From: Elusimicrobiota bacterium
Lineage (GTDB): Bacteria > CAYTYR01 > UBA6262
DNA length: 64,000 nt
Direction of reading: 5' to 3'
Assembly: GCA_003153935.1 (NCBI GenBank)
Contig: PMCA01000017.1
Span: 83,390-147,389 of the forward strand
Below, one piece after another: positions 44,968-52,286 of this stretch (the first letter of the stretch is position 1; every line of letters begins with the position of its first letter). The position numbers and the translations under genes were made by a program. The notes beneath the pieces are model-generated. The model was not told where the DNA came from. It searched no databases and saw only the letters and a list, made by a program, of their open reading frames with translations.

Positions 44968-47181
44968 TTAAACTTCCCAATAGTCTAAAATGAAGTCTTC
45001 ACCGGGGACTTTAAATGATATCAACCCATGATTGGGCCAGCGTTCTATCTCGAAGTTGTTTCTTTTAACCAGCATTATCATACTTACTTCGTCATTTGCC
45101 TTCAAATTAAGCAGGGAAAAGGGTATGGACAGCTCAATGAATTTGCTTATAGCTACGGTCTTAAGCTCCCCCACCTTGTTCTGGGAGTTTTCCAGGATCT
45201 CATAGACCATTAGGGCTTTTTCCGACTGAGTACTAAGGTTTAGGGTAATGTTATAGGGTTTGGGGTCTAAAATCGTAAATTCAAGCGTCAGGTCATCGGT
45301 TTCAGCTGTATTCAGGATCGGGTTCAGGTCCAAACGCAGGTAAAGGTTAGCCAGGTCGAAACCATAATATATCAGATTCACTATGGTATTGGCGCGATAC
45401 ATGGTACCGCCAGTTTTGGAAACGTCGTAAACTCCGGAGTTCTGCCATTCATAGTAATCGGTATTTTTACCGTCAAGAGTCGGATGAATAAGGTTAAGCG
45501 GGTATTGCACCGGCTTGGATTTGGCGATGCCTTTGATCGCCACGTACAGCCAATCCGGTACTTTTTCACCGATAAGCTTGTATACGTTCATCAGGTGCTG
45601 GCGGAAAAGAACGTCGAATTCCTCGTCGTTGGCGCTGGAGTGGTCATCGCCGTACCACCAGTTCCAGTCGCTGCCTTCGGCAATGTAGATCTCTTCCCAG
45701 GCCTGTTCCAGGATCTTGGCAAATTCTGGCTGCTGATGTCCCTGGGAGAACTTCTGCAGAGTGTCACGGGTCTTACCCAGGAACTCCCAGGCCGTGTTAT
45801 CTTCAGTGTGTCCTATCCAGACGCCGAAATTATGGTTTATCCAGCTGCCGGCGAAAAGATTGAACAGGTTATACTGCGGCGTGTTATTCTGCAAGTATTC
45901 GTTGACGGTCACGCATTTGAAATTGGGATCGTTGGAGAGCTCGCGATAGATAGATTTTAAGAAAGTCTCGCCATCGTTGGGATAAAATTCCCAGGCGTTT
46001 TCTCCGTCGAGGATTATGCTCAAAAGATGCGGCCCGGGCATCAGGTTGACGTTATCGCGGATATGGCGCAGGGTGGCCATGAAGTTATTTACGGCGTCCC
46101 CGTTGGTCATGTGAGAATATGTGAAACCGATCAGGTCCGAGAGGGTTTTATCCCGGAAGACCATGTCGATCTCTTTATCCTGGTTTTTTACCCGGTAGGC
46201 CTTATAGAGCGCGTCGCTGTGAATGTCGTTGGTAGTGAAATCCTTACGGATGACAATTTTAAGAGTGTTAGCCAGAATATCCTCATCGGTGGCGATCCAT
46301 TTAATGCCGGCGTCCACCATGATGGGAATTATCTCTTCGCTGACGCTGCCTTCCGATGGCCACATTCCGTTGGGTTTACGGCCGAAGCAGCGTTCATAAT
46401 ATTCTATCGCTTTTTGTACCTGTTTCCGGGCATCTTCCGGATGCCGGAACGGCTTCTTGGGCAGGATGATCTCCGGCGTAGCCACCCGGGCAGAGTCGGT
46501 GTTGCAGATCAGGGGCAGTATGGGATGATAGAAAGGAGTCGTGGTGACCTCGATCTGTCCCCTATCCTGCATCTCTTTATATTTAGGGATAACCAGGGCC
46601 ATTATCTCCCGGTGTTTCTGGATTATGTATTGCTTGTCTTCTTCAGTGAAATTGCGGCCCTTGGCGGAAATATCCTGCAGTTTATTATCCTTATGGCGCC
46701 AGTACGGATCGATCCAGACCAGATTGAACAGGACCTGGAGATCCAGGTAATCCTGGGGGTTGAAATATTTTTTGATCCGCCGTAATTCCTGGACGTTGGT
46801 ATAATGCCCCCTTTTATCCAGCAGTTCGGCGTAACGGGGATAGGAATATACCATTGTGCCCCAGTTGGCCATGAAAAAATTGGCCAGGATAAAATCCTTA
46901 TCGAGTTCGGTTAGCTGGTTGGCCGGGATCAGGGTCTTATCGAGAAATTCGTCGCTGGCGTTATTCTTGACATAATCCTCGATCTGTACCAGCAGCGATG
47001 GAACGAGGTTGAAGGTTTGGTGGATCTGCGGGAATTCATCCAGGATAGCGGCCATGTCGTAATAATCTTTGGTGCAGTGCAGCCGCACCCAGGGCAGTGA
47101 GTATTTTCCCGTCAGGTCGTTCTTGTAATACGGCTGGTGCATATGCCAGAGAAAAGCTACATGGAGCGGTCTGTTTTCCAT
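44968..47181 (-). CDS. Glycoside hydrolase family 57 protein
   Basis: A 737-aa cytoplasmic GH57 enzyme; the family includes alpha-amylases, 4-alpha-glucanotransferases and amylopullulanases with a (beta/alpha)7 barrel. Visible conserved regions are LWHMHQPYY (HQP motif, 12-20), the NLVPSLL segment, and GMWPSEGSVS around 280. The C-terminal third is a beta-rich domain without assigned function. The start is directly preceded by the stop of the PHP gene, so both form one unit. A role in glycogen or maltodextrin turnover is likely, but the exact reaction cannot be read. Confidence 0.9.
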   Translation of the reverse strand: MENRPLHVAFLWHMHQPYYKNDLTGKYSLPWVRLHCTKDYYDMAAILDEFPQIHQTFNLVPSLLVQIEDYVKNNASDEFLDKTLIPANQLTELDKDFILANFFMANWGTMVYSYPRYAELLDKRGHYTNVQELRRIKKYFNPQDYLDLQVLFNLVWIDPYWRHKDNKLQDISAKGRNFTEEDKQYIIQKHREIMALVIPKYKEMQDRGQIEVTTTPFYHPILPLICNTDSARVATPEIILPKKPFRHPEDARKQVQKAIEYYERCFGRKPNGMWPSEGSVSEEIIPIMVDAGIKWIATDEDILANTLKIVIRKDFTTNDIHSDALYKAYRVKNQDKEIDMVFRDKTLSDLIGFTYSHMTNGDAVNNFMATLRHIRDNVNLMPGPHLLSIILDGENAWEFYPNDGETFLKSIYRELSNDPNFKCVTVNEYLQNNTPQYNLFNLFAGSWINHNFGVWIGHTEDNTAWEFLGKTRDTLQKFSQGHQQPEFAKILEQAWEEIYIAEGSDWNWWYGDDHSSANDEEFDVLFRQHLMNVYKLIGEKVPDWLYVAIKGIAKSKPVQYPLNLIHPTLDGKNTDYYEWQNSGVYDVSKTGGTMYRANTIVNLIYYGFDLANLYLRLDLNPILNTAETDDLTLEFTILDPKPYNITLNLSTQSEKALMVYEILENSQNKVGELKTVAISKFIELSIPFSLLNLKANDEVSMIMLVKRNNFEIERWPNHGLISFKVPGEDFILDYWEV

Positions 47182-47832
47182 TTATAGGTCTTTCCCAGCG
47201 ACAAGATTATTGGCGTTTTCCTGCATATCATTGAAATCCTTCTGCGTCAGGTGCGCCAGGTCTAATATTTTCTTTATCGATGCTTCCGTCATAAGGTCTT
47301 CCGGTTCATGAGTGTCGGTATTAAATACCAGTTTGGCCCCGTAAATATGCGCCAGGCTGGCGACATGTTTATTGGTTTTATTATGGCCGCGACGCGTGGT
47401 TATTTCCAGATGAACCTTGTTGGCGCGGGCCAGCTTGACTTCATCCTTGGTGATCATGCCCGGGTGGGCCAGGATGTCCACTTTGGCTTCGATAGCGGCT
47501 CGGTTGGTCCCCTTCGGCACCGGCTCCACTACCGTCTCGCCGTGCACGAGAACTATCTGCGCGCCGAGAGAACGAGCCAGGCGCAAAGCTTGCGGCATCA
47601 GGCGCGGCGGTATATAGGTGAGCTCCGCTCCTGGTATCACTTTGATTTTATATTCACGGGTGAGGATCTTAGCGACCTTGGCCAGGCGCGGAATGGTGAT
47701 ATCCATGTTGGAGAAATCAACGTGGTCGGAGATGCAGATAGTTTTGTAGCCCTGGGCCAGCGCCCGGCAGACTAACTCCGAGGGAATCAAAACTCCATCG
47801 CTGAAGAAAGTATGAGTGTGTAAGTCTATCAT
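47182..47832 (-). CDS. PHP-domain phosphoesterase
   Basis: A 216-aa member of the PHP (polymerase and histidinol phosphatase) superfamily. Metal motifs are DLHTHTFFSDG at 3-13, ISDHVDF, PGAELTYIP, LAHPG and NTDTHEP. This family hydrolyses phosphate esters with a trinuclear metal centre; substrates include histidinol phosphate and nucleotides. It is translated first in a two-gene unit with the GH57 gene, which may point to sugar-phosphate metabolism (inference). AGGA lies 7 nt before the ATG. Confidence 0.88.
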   Translation of the reverse strand: MIDLHTHTFFSDGVLIPSELVCRALAQGYKTICISDHVDFSNMDITIPRLAKVAKILTREYKIKVIPGAELTYIPPRLMPQALRLARSLGAQIVLVHGETVVEPVPKGTNRAAIEAKVDILAHPGMITKDEVKLARANKVHLEITTRRGHNKTNKHVASLAHIYGAKLVFNTDTHEPEDLMTEASIKKILDLAHLTQKDFNDMQENANNLVAGKDL

Positions 47833-47843
47833 GTTTAAATCCT

Positions 47844-47966
47844 GTCGCTGGTCTCTGGTTACTGGTCGCTGGTTTTAGAATCAGTTTCTAGTCGCTGGTC
47901 TAGGAACAGTTTCCGGTTTCTGGTCGCTGGTTTCTAGTCCAGGAACTAGTTACCAGGTACCAGCTA
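47844..47966. repeat. Irregular CTGGTCGCTGGT-type word repeats
   Basis: GTCGCTGGT occurs four times (47844, 47865, 47891 and 47923) at irregular spacings of 21, 26 and 32 nt, mixed with related words such as CTGGTTACTGG, TTTCTAGTC and TACCAGGTACCAG. The block lies between the PHP gene and tRNA-Arg. Spacing and unit length rule out a CRISPR array. Confidence 0.85.
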
Positions 47967-47979
47967 CTGTATTTATATG

Positions 47980-48053
47980 CGCCCCCGACAGGAGTCGAAC
48001 CTGTGATCATCGGTTTAGGAAACCGCCGCACTATCCAACTGTGCTACGGGGGC
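47980..48053 (-). tRNA. tRNA-Arg (anticodon CCT)
   Basis: A 74-nt cloverleaf on the minus strand. The acceptor stem GCCCCCG pairs with CGGGGGC, with discriminator G. The anticodon loop TTCCTAA carries CCT, reading AGG. The T arm contains GGTTCGACTCC. The terminal CCA is not encoded, so the tRNA nucleotidyltransferase must add it. Confidence 0.95.
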
Positions 48054-48153
48054 AACTCTGGTTTCCTTTATCGTCGTAAAAAAACATGTTTCTTATTCGA
48101 TTTTTTATACCATATCCGCAAGGCTCAGTCAACGATTTATTCGTGGGTAAATG

Positions 48154-48185
48154 AAAGACCCTGCATTGTCATTTGCAGAGTCTTT
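48154..48185 (-). terminator. Hairpin downstream of the ankyrin gene
   Basis: A 12-bp stem, AAAGACCCTGCA (48154-48165) against TGCAGAGTCTTT (48174-48185), with one wobble and an 8-nt loop. It lies 42 nt after the ankyrin stop in the minus direction. The T stretch after it on the minus strand is short (CTTTCATTT), so termination may be weak. It could also serve the plus strand. Confidence 0.5.
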
Positions 48186-48226
48186 TAAACGATATACGAA
48201 GGGTAATTAAAAAGAAACATCTTCTT

Positions 48227-49381
48227 TTATTTTGCGCCAGATTTCTTAAGCAATCCAATCACTTCTGAATAACCCATCTTTTCAGCGATCATTAGCGCGG
48301 TAGTACCGCTATTAGTTTTAGCATTTACGTCTGCACCTTTGGCTATAAGCAGCTCTAATACTTCTTTATTGTTATTCCCGGCCGCAAACATCAGTGCGGT
48401 AAATCCTTCATTAGTTTTTGCATTGACCTCTGCTCCCTTTGCTAAGAGTAGCTCTGCCGCATCCTTATAGGGGTTCTGTGCCACAAACATCAAAGAGGTA
48501 AATCCGTAATTATCTTTATCATTTATTTGTGCACCTTTGCGTATGAGCAGCTTTGCCACTTCGGCATAACCCATTCCTGCAGCATGCATCAGAACGGTCT
48601 CGCCATTATTATTTTTAGCATTTACTTGTGCACCTTTGTCTATGAGCAGTTCTGCCATGTCTCTATGGCCATTATCAGCCGCAAACATCAGCGCGGTCTC
48701 ACCTTCATTATCCTTTACATTTATATCTGCTCCCTTAGCTATAAGCAACTCTGCTATTTCTTTATGGTCATTCACTCCAGCTGGCATAAGCGCTGTCATA
48801 CCATCATTATCTTTTGCATTTATCTCTGCCCCATTGGCTATAAGCAGCTCTACCATGTTTTTATAACCATAACCTGCCGCGAGAATAAGTGCGGTTTCAC
48901 CGTCGCTATTCTTCGCATTTACTTCTGCACCTTTGGCTATGAGTAGTTCTGCCATGTCTTTATGGCCATTCCCAGCCGCAATTATCAGCGCAGTATCATC
49001 CTTATTGCCTTTTGCCTTTACATCTGCTCCCTTGGCTATCAGCAATTCTGCTATTTCTTTATGGTCGGCACCTGCCACAGATATCAGCGCGGTAAAGCCG
49101 TTATTATCCTTTGCATTTATATTTGCTCCCTTAGCTATAAGCAACTCTGCAACTTCTTTATGACTATGAAATGCTGCAAGCATCAATGCGGTAACACTAT
49201 TTTTATCCTTCGCATTTACTTGTGCACCTTTAGCTATCAGGGCATTAATTTGAGCTATATCCCCACTTTTAGCCGCCTTCATTAAAGCGATATCTTCCTG
49301 TTCCCCAGCAAATATCAAACCGGCGGACATAATTACCATAATCAATATTGCCGCCCCGAACAATCTTCCTATTCTTTTCAT
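48227..49381 (-). CDS. Exported ankyrin-repeat protein, 11 repeats
   Basis: A 384-aa protein with a signal peptide (IGRLFGAAILIMVIMSAGLIFA) and eleven consecutive 33-residue ankyrin repeats filling the rest, each close to the pattern GxTALMxAAxxGHKEVAELLIAKGADVNAKxN. Such proteins bind other proteins in the periplasm or outside. The coding sequence is AT-richer than its neighbours and the repeats are alike at DNA level, so copy number may vary. A TAAGGAGA ribosome site precedes the ATG. It is flanked by tRNA-Arg and a small gene with an operator-like repeat, suggesting an accessory block. Confidence 0.92.
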   Translation of the reverse strand: MKRIGRLFGAAILIMVIMSAGLIFAGEQEDIALMKAAKSGDIAQINALIAKGAQVNAKDKNSVTALMLAAFHSHKEVAELLIAKGANINAKDNNGFTALISVAGADHKEIAELLIAKGADVKAKGNKDDTALIIAAGNGHKDMAELLIAKGAEVNAKNSDGETALILAAGYGYKNMVELLIANGAEINAKDNDGMTALMPAGVNDHKEIAELLIAKGADINVKDNEGETALMFAADNGHRDMAELLIDKGAQVNAKNNNGETVLMHAAGMGYAEVAKLLIRKGAQINDKDNYGFTSLMFVAQNPYKDAAELLLAKGAEVNAKTNEGFTALMFAAGNNNKEVLELLIAKGADVNAKTNSGTTALMIAEKMGYSEVIGLLKKSGAK

Positions 49382-49445
49382 GACTGTTCTCCTTAATAAA
49401 ATTTTCTGACGATGTCAATAAATTTAAGCGGTCCGACTTTATATA

Positions 49446-49757
49446 TTATTGCAGCAGTTTTTTGGACATCTGGTGCAGGTCGGAATTGGCCATGGCCAGG
49501 ACCTTCTTCTTGACCACCCGGGAAAAATATTCCTTCTCCGTTTTAGTCAATTTCTTGCCGTTTATCTTTTTAAGGAACAATTCCTTCTGCTTGGTAGAGA
49601 ATATCTCATCCATATGCCTGTCCAAAGGGTCTATCTGGACGCCTTTGGCCGGCTTCCGGATCTTCCTTGTATAGAAACGGTTAGGGTTGTACTGTTTCCG
49701 CCTAAAAATGCCGAAAATGTTAAGCAGTATGGTTTCGAAGAAATATCTGACTCTCAT
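49446..49757 (-). CDS. Small basic hypothetical protein
   Basis: A 103-aa Lys/Arg-rich protein with a hydrophobic N-terminal stretch (YFFETILLNIFGIF) and a C-terminal helical part (LTKTEKEYFSRVVKKK, LHQMSKKLL). No family was identified. The ATG at 49757 is chosen because AGGTGG precedes it closely; an upstream start at 49808 would run through the operator-like repeats. The two 18-bp palindromes just upstream imply tight control by a dimeric regulator, possibly itself. A small DNA-binding or toxin-antitoxin-like protein is possible but unproven. Confidence 0.6.
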   Translation of the reverse strand: MRVRYFFETILLNIFGIFRRKQYNPNRFYTRKIRKPAKGVQIDPLDRHMDEIFSTKQKELFLKKINGKKLTKTEKEYFSRVVKKKVLAMANSDLHQMSKKLLQ

Positions 49758-49769
49758 TAGCCACCTAAG

Positions 49770-49808
49770 TTGTATTGATAAGTACAATAATTGTATGAAT
49801 ACGTACAA
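49770..49808 (-). promoter_or_regulatory. Duplicated operator-like palindrome, TTGTA-N8-TACAA twice
   Basis: Two copies of an 18-bp inverted repeat, at 49770-49787 and 49791-49808, start 21 bp apart, two helical turns. On the minus strand they read TTGTACTTATCAATACAA and TTGTACGTATTCATACAA. They lie 13 nt upstream of the ATG at 49757. The arrangement is typical of cooperative repressor binding over a promoter; the regulator is unknown. Confidence 0.7.
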
Positions 49809-49824
49809 TTCTTTTCTATAACAA

Positions 49825-49853
49825 TAAAAATAGGAGACAAGGAATGTCCCCTA
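49825..49853 (-). terminator. Rho-independent terminator after apt
   Basis: On the minus strand TAGGGGACA (49853-49845) pairs with TGTCTCCTA (49839-49831) with one wobble, followed by a T5 run. It ends the sigma factor-apt transcript. The GGGGACATT core recurs in the terminator at 44221-44250. Confidence 0.75.
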
Positions 49854-49900
49854 CCTAAACAGATGACAGATAACAGTTAACAGATAGCAGTAAAAGAACT

Positions 49901-50416
49901 CTAAAAATTAATGATAGAATAGATGTCAAAGCCTTTTAGCTTATCCCGCCCGTGCAGGAATCCCAGCTCTATGACAAAGCCAATGCCGGCTACCTTACCG
50001 CCCATCTTTTGTACGAACCTGGTACAGGCTTGTACAGTGCCGCCGGTGGCCAGCAGATCATCGATTATAAGCACCCGGTCGCCCTTCTTGATGGCGTCTA
50101 TATGCATCTCCAGGGTGTCGGTGCCATATTCAAGCTCATAAGTTTCCTTAACCGTCTTAAAAGGCAGTTTCCCGGGCTTACGAACCGGAATGATGCCCAC
50201 TCCCAGCTTGTAGGACAAGGCGGAGGCGAAAATAAAGCCCCTGGCTTCCACGCACAGGATCTTGTCAATTTTCTTACCTTGGTATTTTTTGACCAGGTTG
50301 TTTATTACCGTCTTGAAGGCTTTCGGGTCGCCGATCAGCGGGGTTATATCCTTGAAGATGATGCCTTTTTTGGGAAAATCAGGTATATCGCGGATAAATT
50401 TCTTAAGATTGATCAT
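49901..50416 (-). CDS. apt: Adenine phosphoribosyltransferase
   Basis: Salvages adenine to AMP with PRPP. The 171-aa protein has the family N-terminal IRDIPDFPKKGIIFKDITPL and the PRPP-binding VLIIDDLLATGGT at 115-127. The ATG overlaps the stop of the upstream sigma factor gene (TAATG), so the two are coupled. A terminator lies about 50 nt after its stop. Confidence 0.96.
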   Translation of the reverse strand: MINLKKFIRDIPDFPKKGIIFKDITPLIGDPKAFKTVINNLVKKYQGKKIDKILCVEARGFIFASALSYKLGVGIIPVRKPGKLPFKTVKETYELEYGTDTLEMHIDAIKKGDRVLIIDDLLATGGTVQACTRFVQKMGGKVAGIGFVIELGFLHGRDKLKGFDIYSIINF

Positions 50417-51267
50417 TAATTCATCTGTTCCTTATTCATATATTTATCGATCTGGAAGGATTTGCGCAGTTTGCTCAAAGCTTTCTTTTCTACCTGCCTG
50501 ATCCTTTCACGTGATAATCCAAGTTTCTTGCCTATCTCATCGAGCGTCTTGGGCTCATCGCCGCCGATGCCGTAACGCATTTTTATGATCTTGGCTTCCT
50601 TGGCGTCCAGGGAGCGCAGGCAATTATCAATGGTCTGTGGTATTTTTACGTTCTCGTCGTAGGACTGCTCAGGGTCCAGGCAGGTACTATCGCCGATAAC
50701 ATCGCCCAGGGTGATCTCGGATTCTTCGTCGATGGGCGTATCCAGTGAGGTGGTACCGGTGGACAGCGCGTGGGTTTCGATTATATCCTGTATTTTCTCG
50801 GCGGGCAGGTGCAAGTGTTGGCTCAGTTCCGCCAGGGTCGGGTTCTTACCAAGCTTTTGGGTCAGGCTCTTGGAGATCTTTAACCATTTCTGTATTTCTT
50901 CGATCTTGTGAATGGGGATGCGGATGGTCTTGGTCTGGTTGGACAGGGCCCGGGAGATGGATTGCTTTATCCAGTAGCTGGCGTAAGTGTAGAAATAGCC
51001 TTTGCTGTAATTAAATTTTTCTACCGCTTTCATCAGGCCGATATTACCCTCTTCGATGAGGTCGAGGAAAGATAATCCCTGCTCGCGGTATCTCTTGGCG
51101 ATGTTGATGACCAAGCGCAAATTACCTTCGATCATTCTCCGACGGGCCGCCGGATCACCCTTCCGGACTTTACCGGCCAGGGCTTTCATCTCCTCATTGC
51201 TGATCAAGGGGAGTTTGCGCACTTGCTTCAAATAGATCCTTAGGGTATTGTCGTTAACGAAAGGCAT
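50416..51267 (-). CDS. RpoD/RpoS-family sigma factor lacking region 1.1
   Basis: A 283-aa sigma-70 protein. It has region 1.2 (about 7-35, LRIYLKQVRKLPLISNEEE-like), region 2 (EGNLRLVINIAKRY, GLSFLDLIEEGNIGLMKAV), region 3 (IPIHKIEEIQKW, NPTLAELSQHL) and region 4 (RYGIGGDEPKTLDEIGKKL, SRERIRQVEKKAL). Region 1.1 is absent. The -10 melting segment reads YASYWIKQSI in place of the YATWWIRQAI of primary sigma factors, with the first Trp replaced. This suggests a group 2-like alternative sigma factor rather than the main one, though a second rpoD is not in the window. Cotranscribed with apt. Confidence 0.88.
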   Translation of the reverse strand: MPFVNDNTLRIYLKQVRKLPLISNEEMKALAGKVRKGDPAARRRMIEGNLRLVINIAKRYREQGLSFLDLIEEGNIGLMKAVEKFNYSKGYFYTYASYWIKQSISRALSNQTKTIRIPIHKIEEIQKWLKISKSLTQKLGKNPTLAELSQHLHLPAEKIQDIIETHALSTGTTSLDTPIDEESEITLGDVIGDSTCLDPEQSYDENVKIPQTIDNCLRSLDAKEAKIIKMRYGIGGDEPKTLDEIGKKLGLSRERIRQVEKKALSKLRKSFQIDKYMNKEQMN

Positions 51268-51292
51268 TAGTCACCTTAATTAGAATTTCTTA

Positions 51293-51321
51293 ATTTTATA
51301 CTATTGGCGGTCATTAAGCAA
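51293..51321 (-). promoter_or_regulatory. Candidate promoter for the sigma factor-apt unit
   Basis: On the minus strand TTGCTT (51321-51316), a 17-nt spacer and TAAAAT (51298-51293), in the short gap after the acylphosphatase stop. The leader of about 20 nt holds an AAGGTG ribosome site before the ATG at 51267. Confidence 0.45.
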
Positions 51322-51338
51322 GTAAAAAATCATTTCAT

Positions 51339-51623
51339 TTAAAAGTCAATGGTAAATTCGCCGTATTTGTTCCGGTAAGGCGGCCAATCTATTAGCAGGT
51401 CGTTTATATAACCGGCCATATCGCCTGAGCGCAGGGAGTTTATTAATTCAGTAAGTTTTTCTTTTTCGCCCTCGGCTTCGATCTCCACATCGCCGTTATC
51501 CAAATTCCTGACCAGACCGCGCAAGCCCAGTCCCGCCGCCAGTCGCCGGGTGTAGAACCGTAACCCCACTCCCTGCACGGTACCTTTGACGATCACATGA
51601 ACGGTTTTAAGTTCTGCCGGCAT
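51339..51623 (-). CDS. acyP: Acylphosphatase
   Basis: Hydrolyses acyl phosphates. The 94-aa protein has the catalytic arginine R22 in GTVQGVGLRFYTRR and asparagine N40 in LVRNLDNGDVEIEAEG, the two signature motifs. It lies 3 nt after the outer-membrane protein gene and is probably the last gene of the radC-OMP-acyP unit. Confidence 0.94.
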   Translation of the reverse strand: MPAELKTVHVIVKGTVQGVGLRFYTRRLAAGLGLRGLVRNLDNGDVEIEAEGEKEKLTELINSLRSGDMAGYINDLLIDWPPYRNKYGEFTIDF

Positions 51624-51626
51624 ATA

Positions 51627-52286
51627 TCACCATAAAGGTTCGGAGAAATTTATTCCGAAAACTAGGTTGTCAAACCCGAAATGCTTATAATTCTGCAGGT
51701 CTATCAATCCCAGGTCCAGCTTTATCTTTTGCGCGAACATCATCCGGTAGCCTATATTATAGGTACCGCCGGCTTTGTCAAAAATGAACTCCGAATTATT
51801 GATCACTTTGGCTACCCCGAACATTAACCGCCAGCGCCCGTTTTCCTGCAGCTTCACGCCGGTCGTGGCGTAAAGGTCATAGAAATTTACCAGGTGCTTG
51901 TCCAAAGAAAGATACAGGTCCTTATCCCAGAATCCCAGGCTGGCTGAGACCGGCTGGTCGGGTTCGGACACGAACCGGTATTTGCCATGGAACAGGTATC
52001 GATTGTCATTGCTGCCGTCGGTCCGGAACTGCTCTACGTCCGCCCGTATCCCCAGCTCCAGGCGGGAGAACAGCCCGAAATTAACTTTGACCAGGTATTT
52101 ATGGACGGCCAGGGCGTAACACTTATTATCCAGCACCGTGGCGGTCGGAATGGTCAATAACCCGGTCGGGCCGTCGATGGTGGCCGACTGGAGAAAAGGT
52201 TCCAGGGCGAAATCCTGCGCCGGGCTGGTAACCGCGCCGCCAATAATAGCGGCCAGGCAAAAAGCGCTCAAGATATATTTTTTTAT
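51627..52286 (-). CDS. Exported beta-barrel-like protein, probably started at a non-canonical ATA
   Basis: A roughly 219-aa exported protein. The mature part begins with GPTGLLTIPTATVLDNKCYA, a pattern of YjbH-like outer-membrane proteins, and continues as alternating strands ending in SEPLW. The first standard start in frame is a TTG at 52271, which gives a signal peptide without a basic N-region and no ribosome site at a proper distance. The ATA at 52286, directly after the radC stop, gives IKKYILSAFCLAAIIGGAV, a perfect signal peptide, with AAGGAAAAGGGG about 9 nt upstream. The ATA start is therefore preferred, or the start codon has mutated. Function unknown. Confidence 0.65.
   Translation of the reverse strand: MKKYILSAFCLAAIIGGAVTSPAQDFALEPFLQSATIDGPTGLLTIPTATVLDNKCYALAVHKYLVKVNFGLFSRLELGIRADVEQFRTDGSNDNRYLFHGKYRFVSEPDQPVSASLGFWDKDLYLSLDKHLVNFYDLYATTGVKLQENGRWRLMFGVAKVINNSEFIFDKAGGTYNIGYRMMFAQKIKLDLGLIDLQNYKHFGFDNLVFGINFSEPLW

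Noticed and set aside
47844-47966. Possible CRISPR array
   Set aside because: Repeat words are only 9 nt, spacings differ (21, 26, 32 nt), spacers resemble the repeats, and no cas genes are near.
48527-49285. Open frames on the plus strand across the ankyrin gene
   Set aside because: They mirror the 33-residue ankyrin repeats as repetitive Cys/Phe/Leu-rich shadows and have no ribosome sites.
49383-49420. TTGACA upstream of the ankyrin gene as a full promoter
   Set aside because: The only usable -10 boxes lie at a 14-nt spacing or overlap the ribosome site, so the pair is not convincing.
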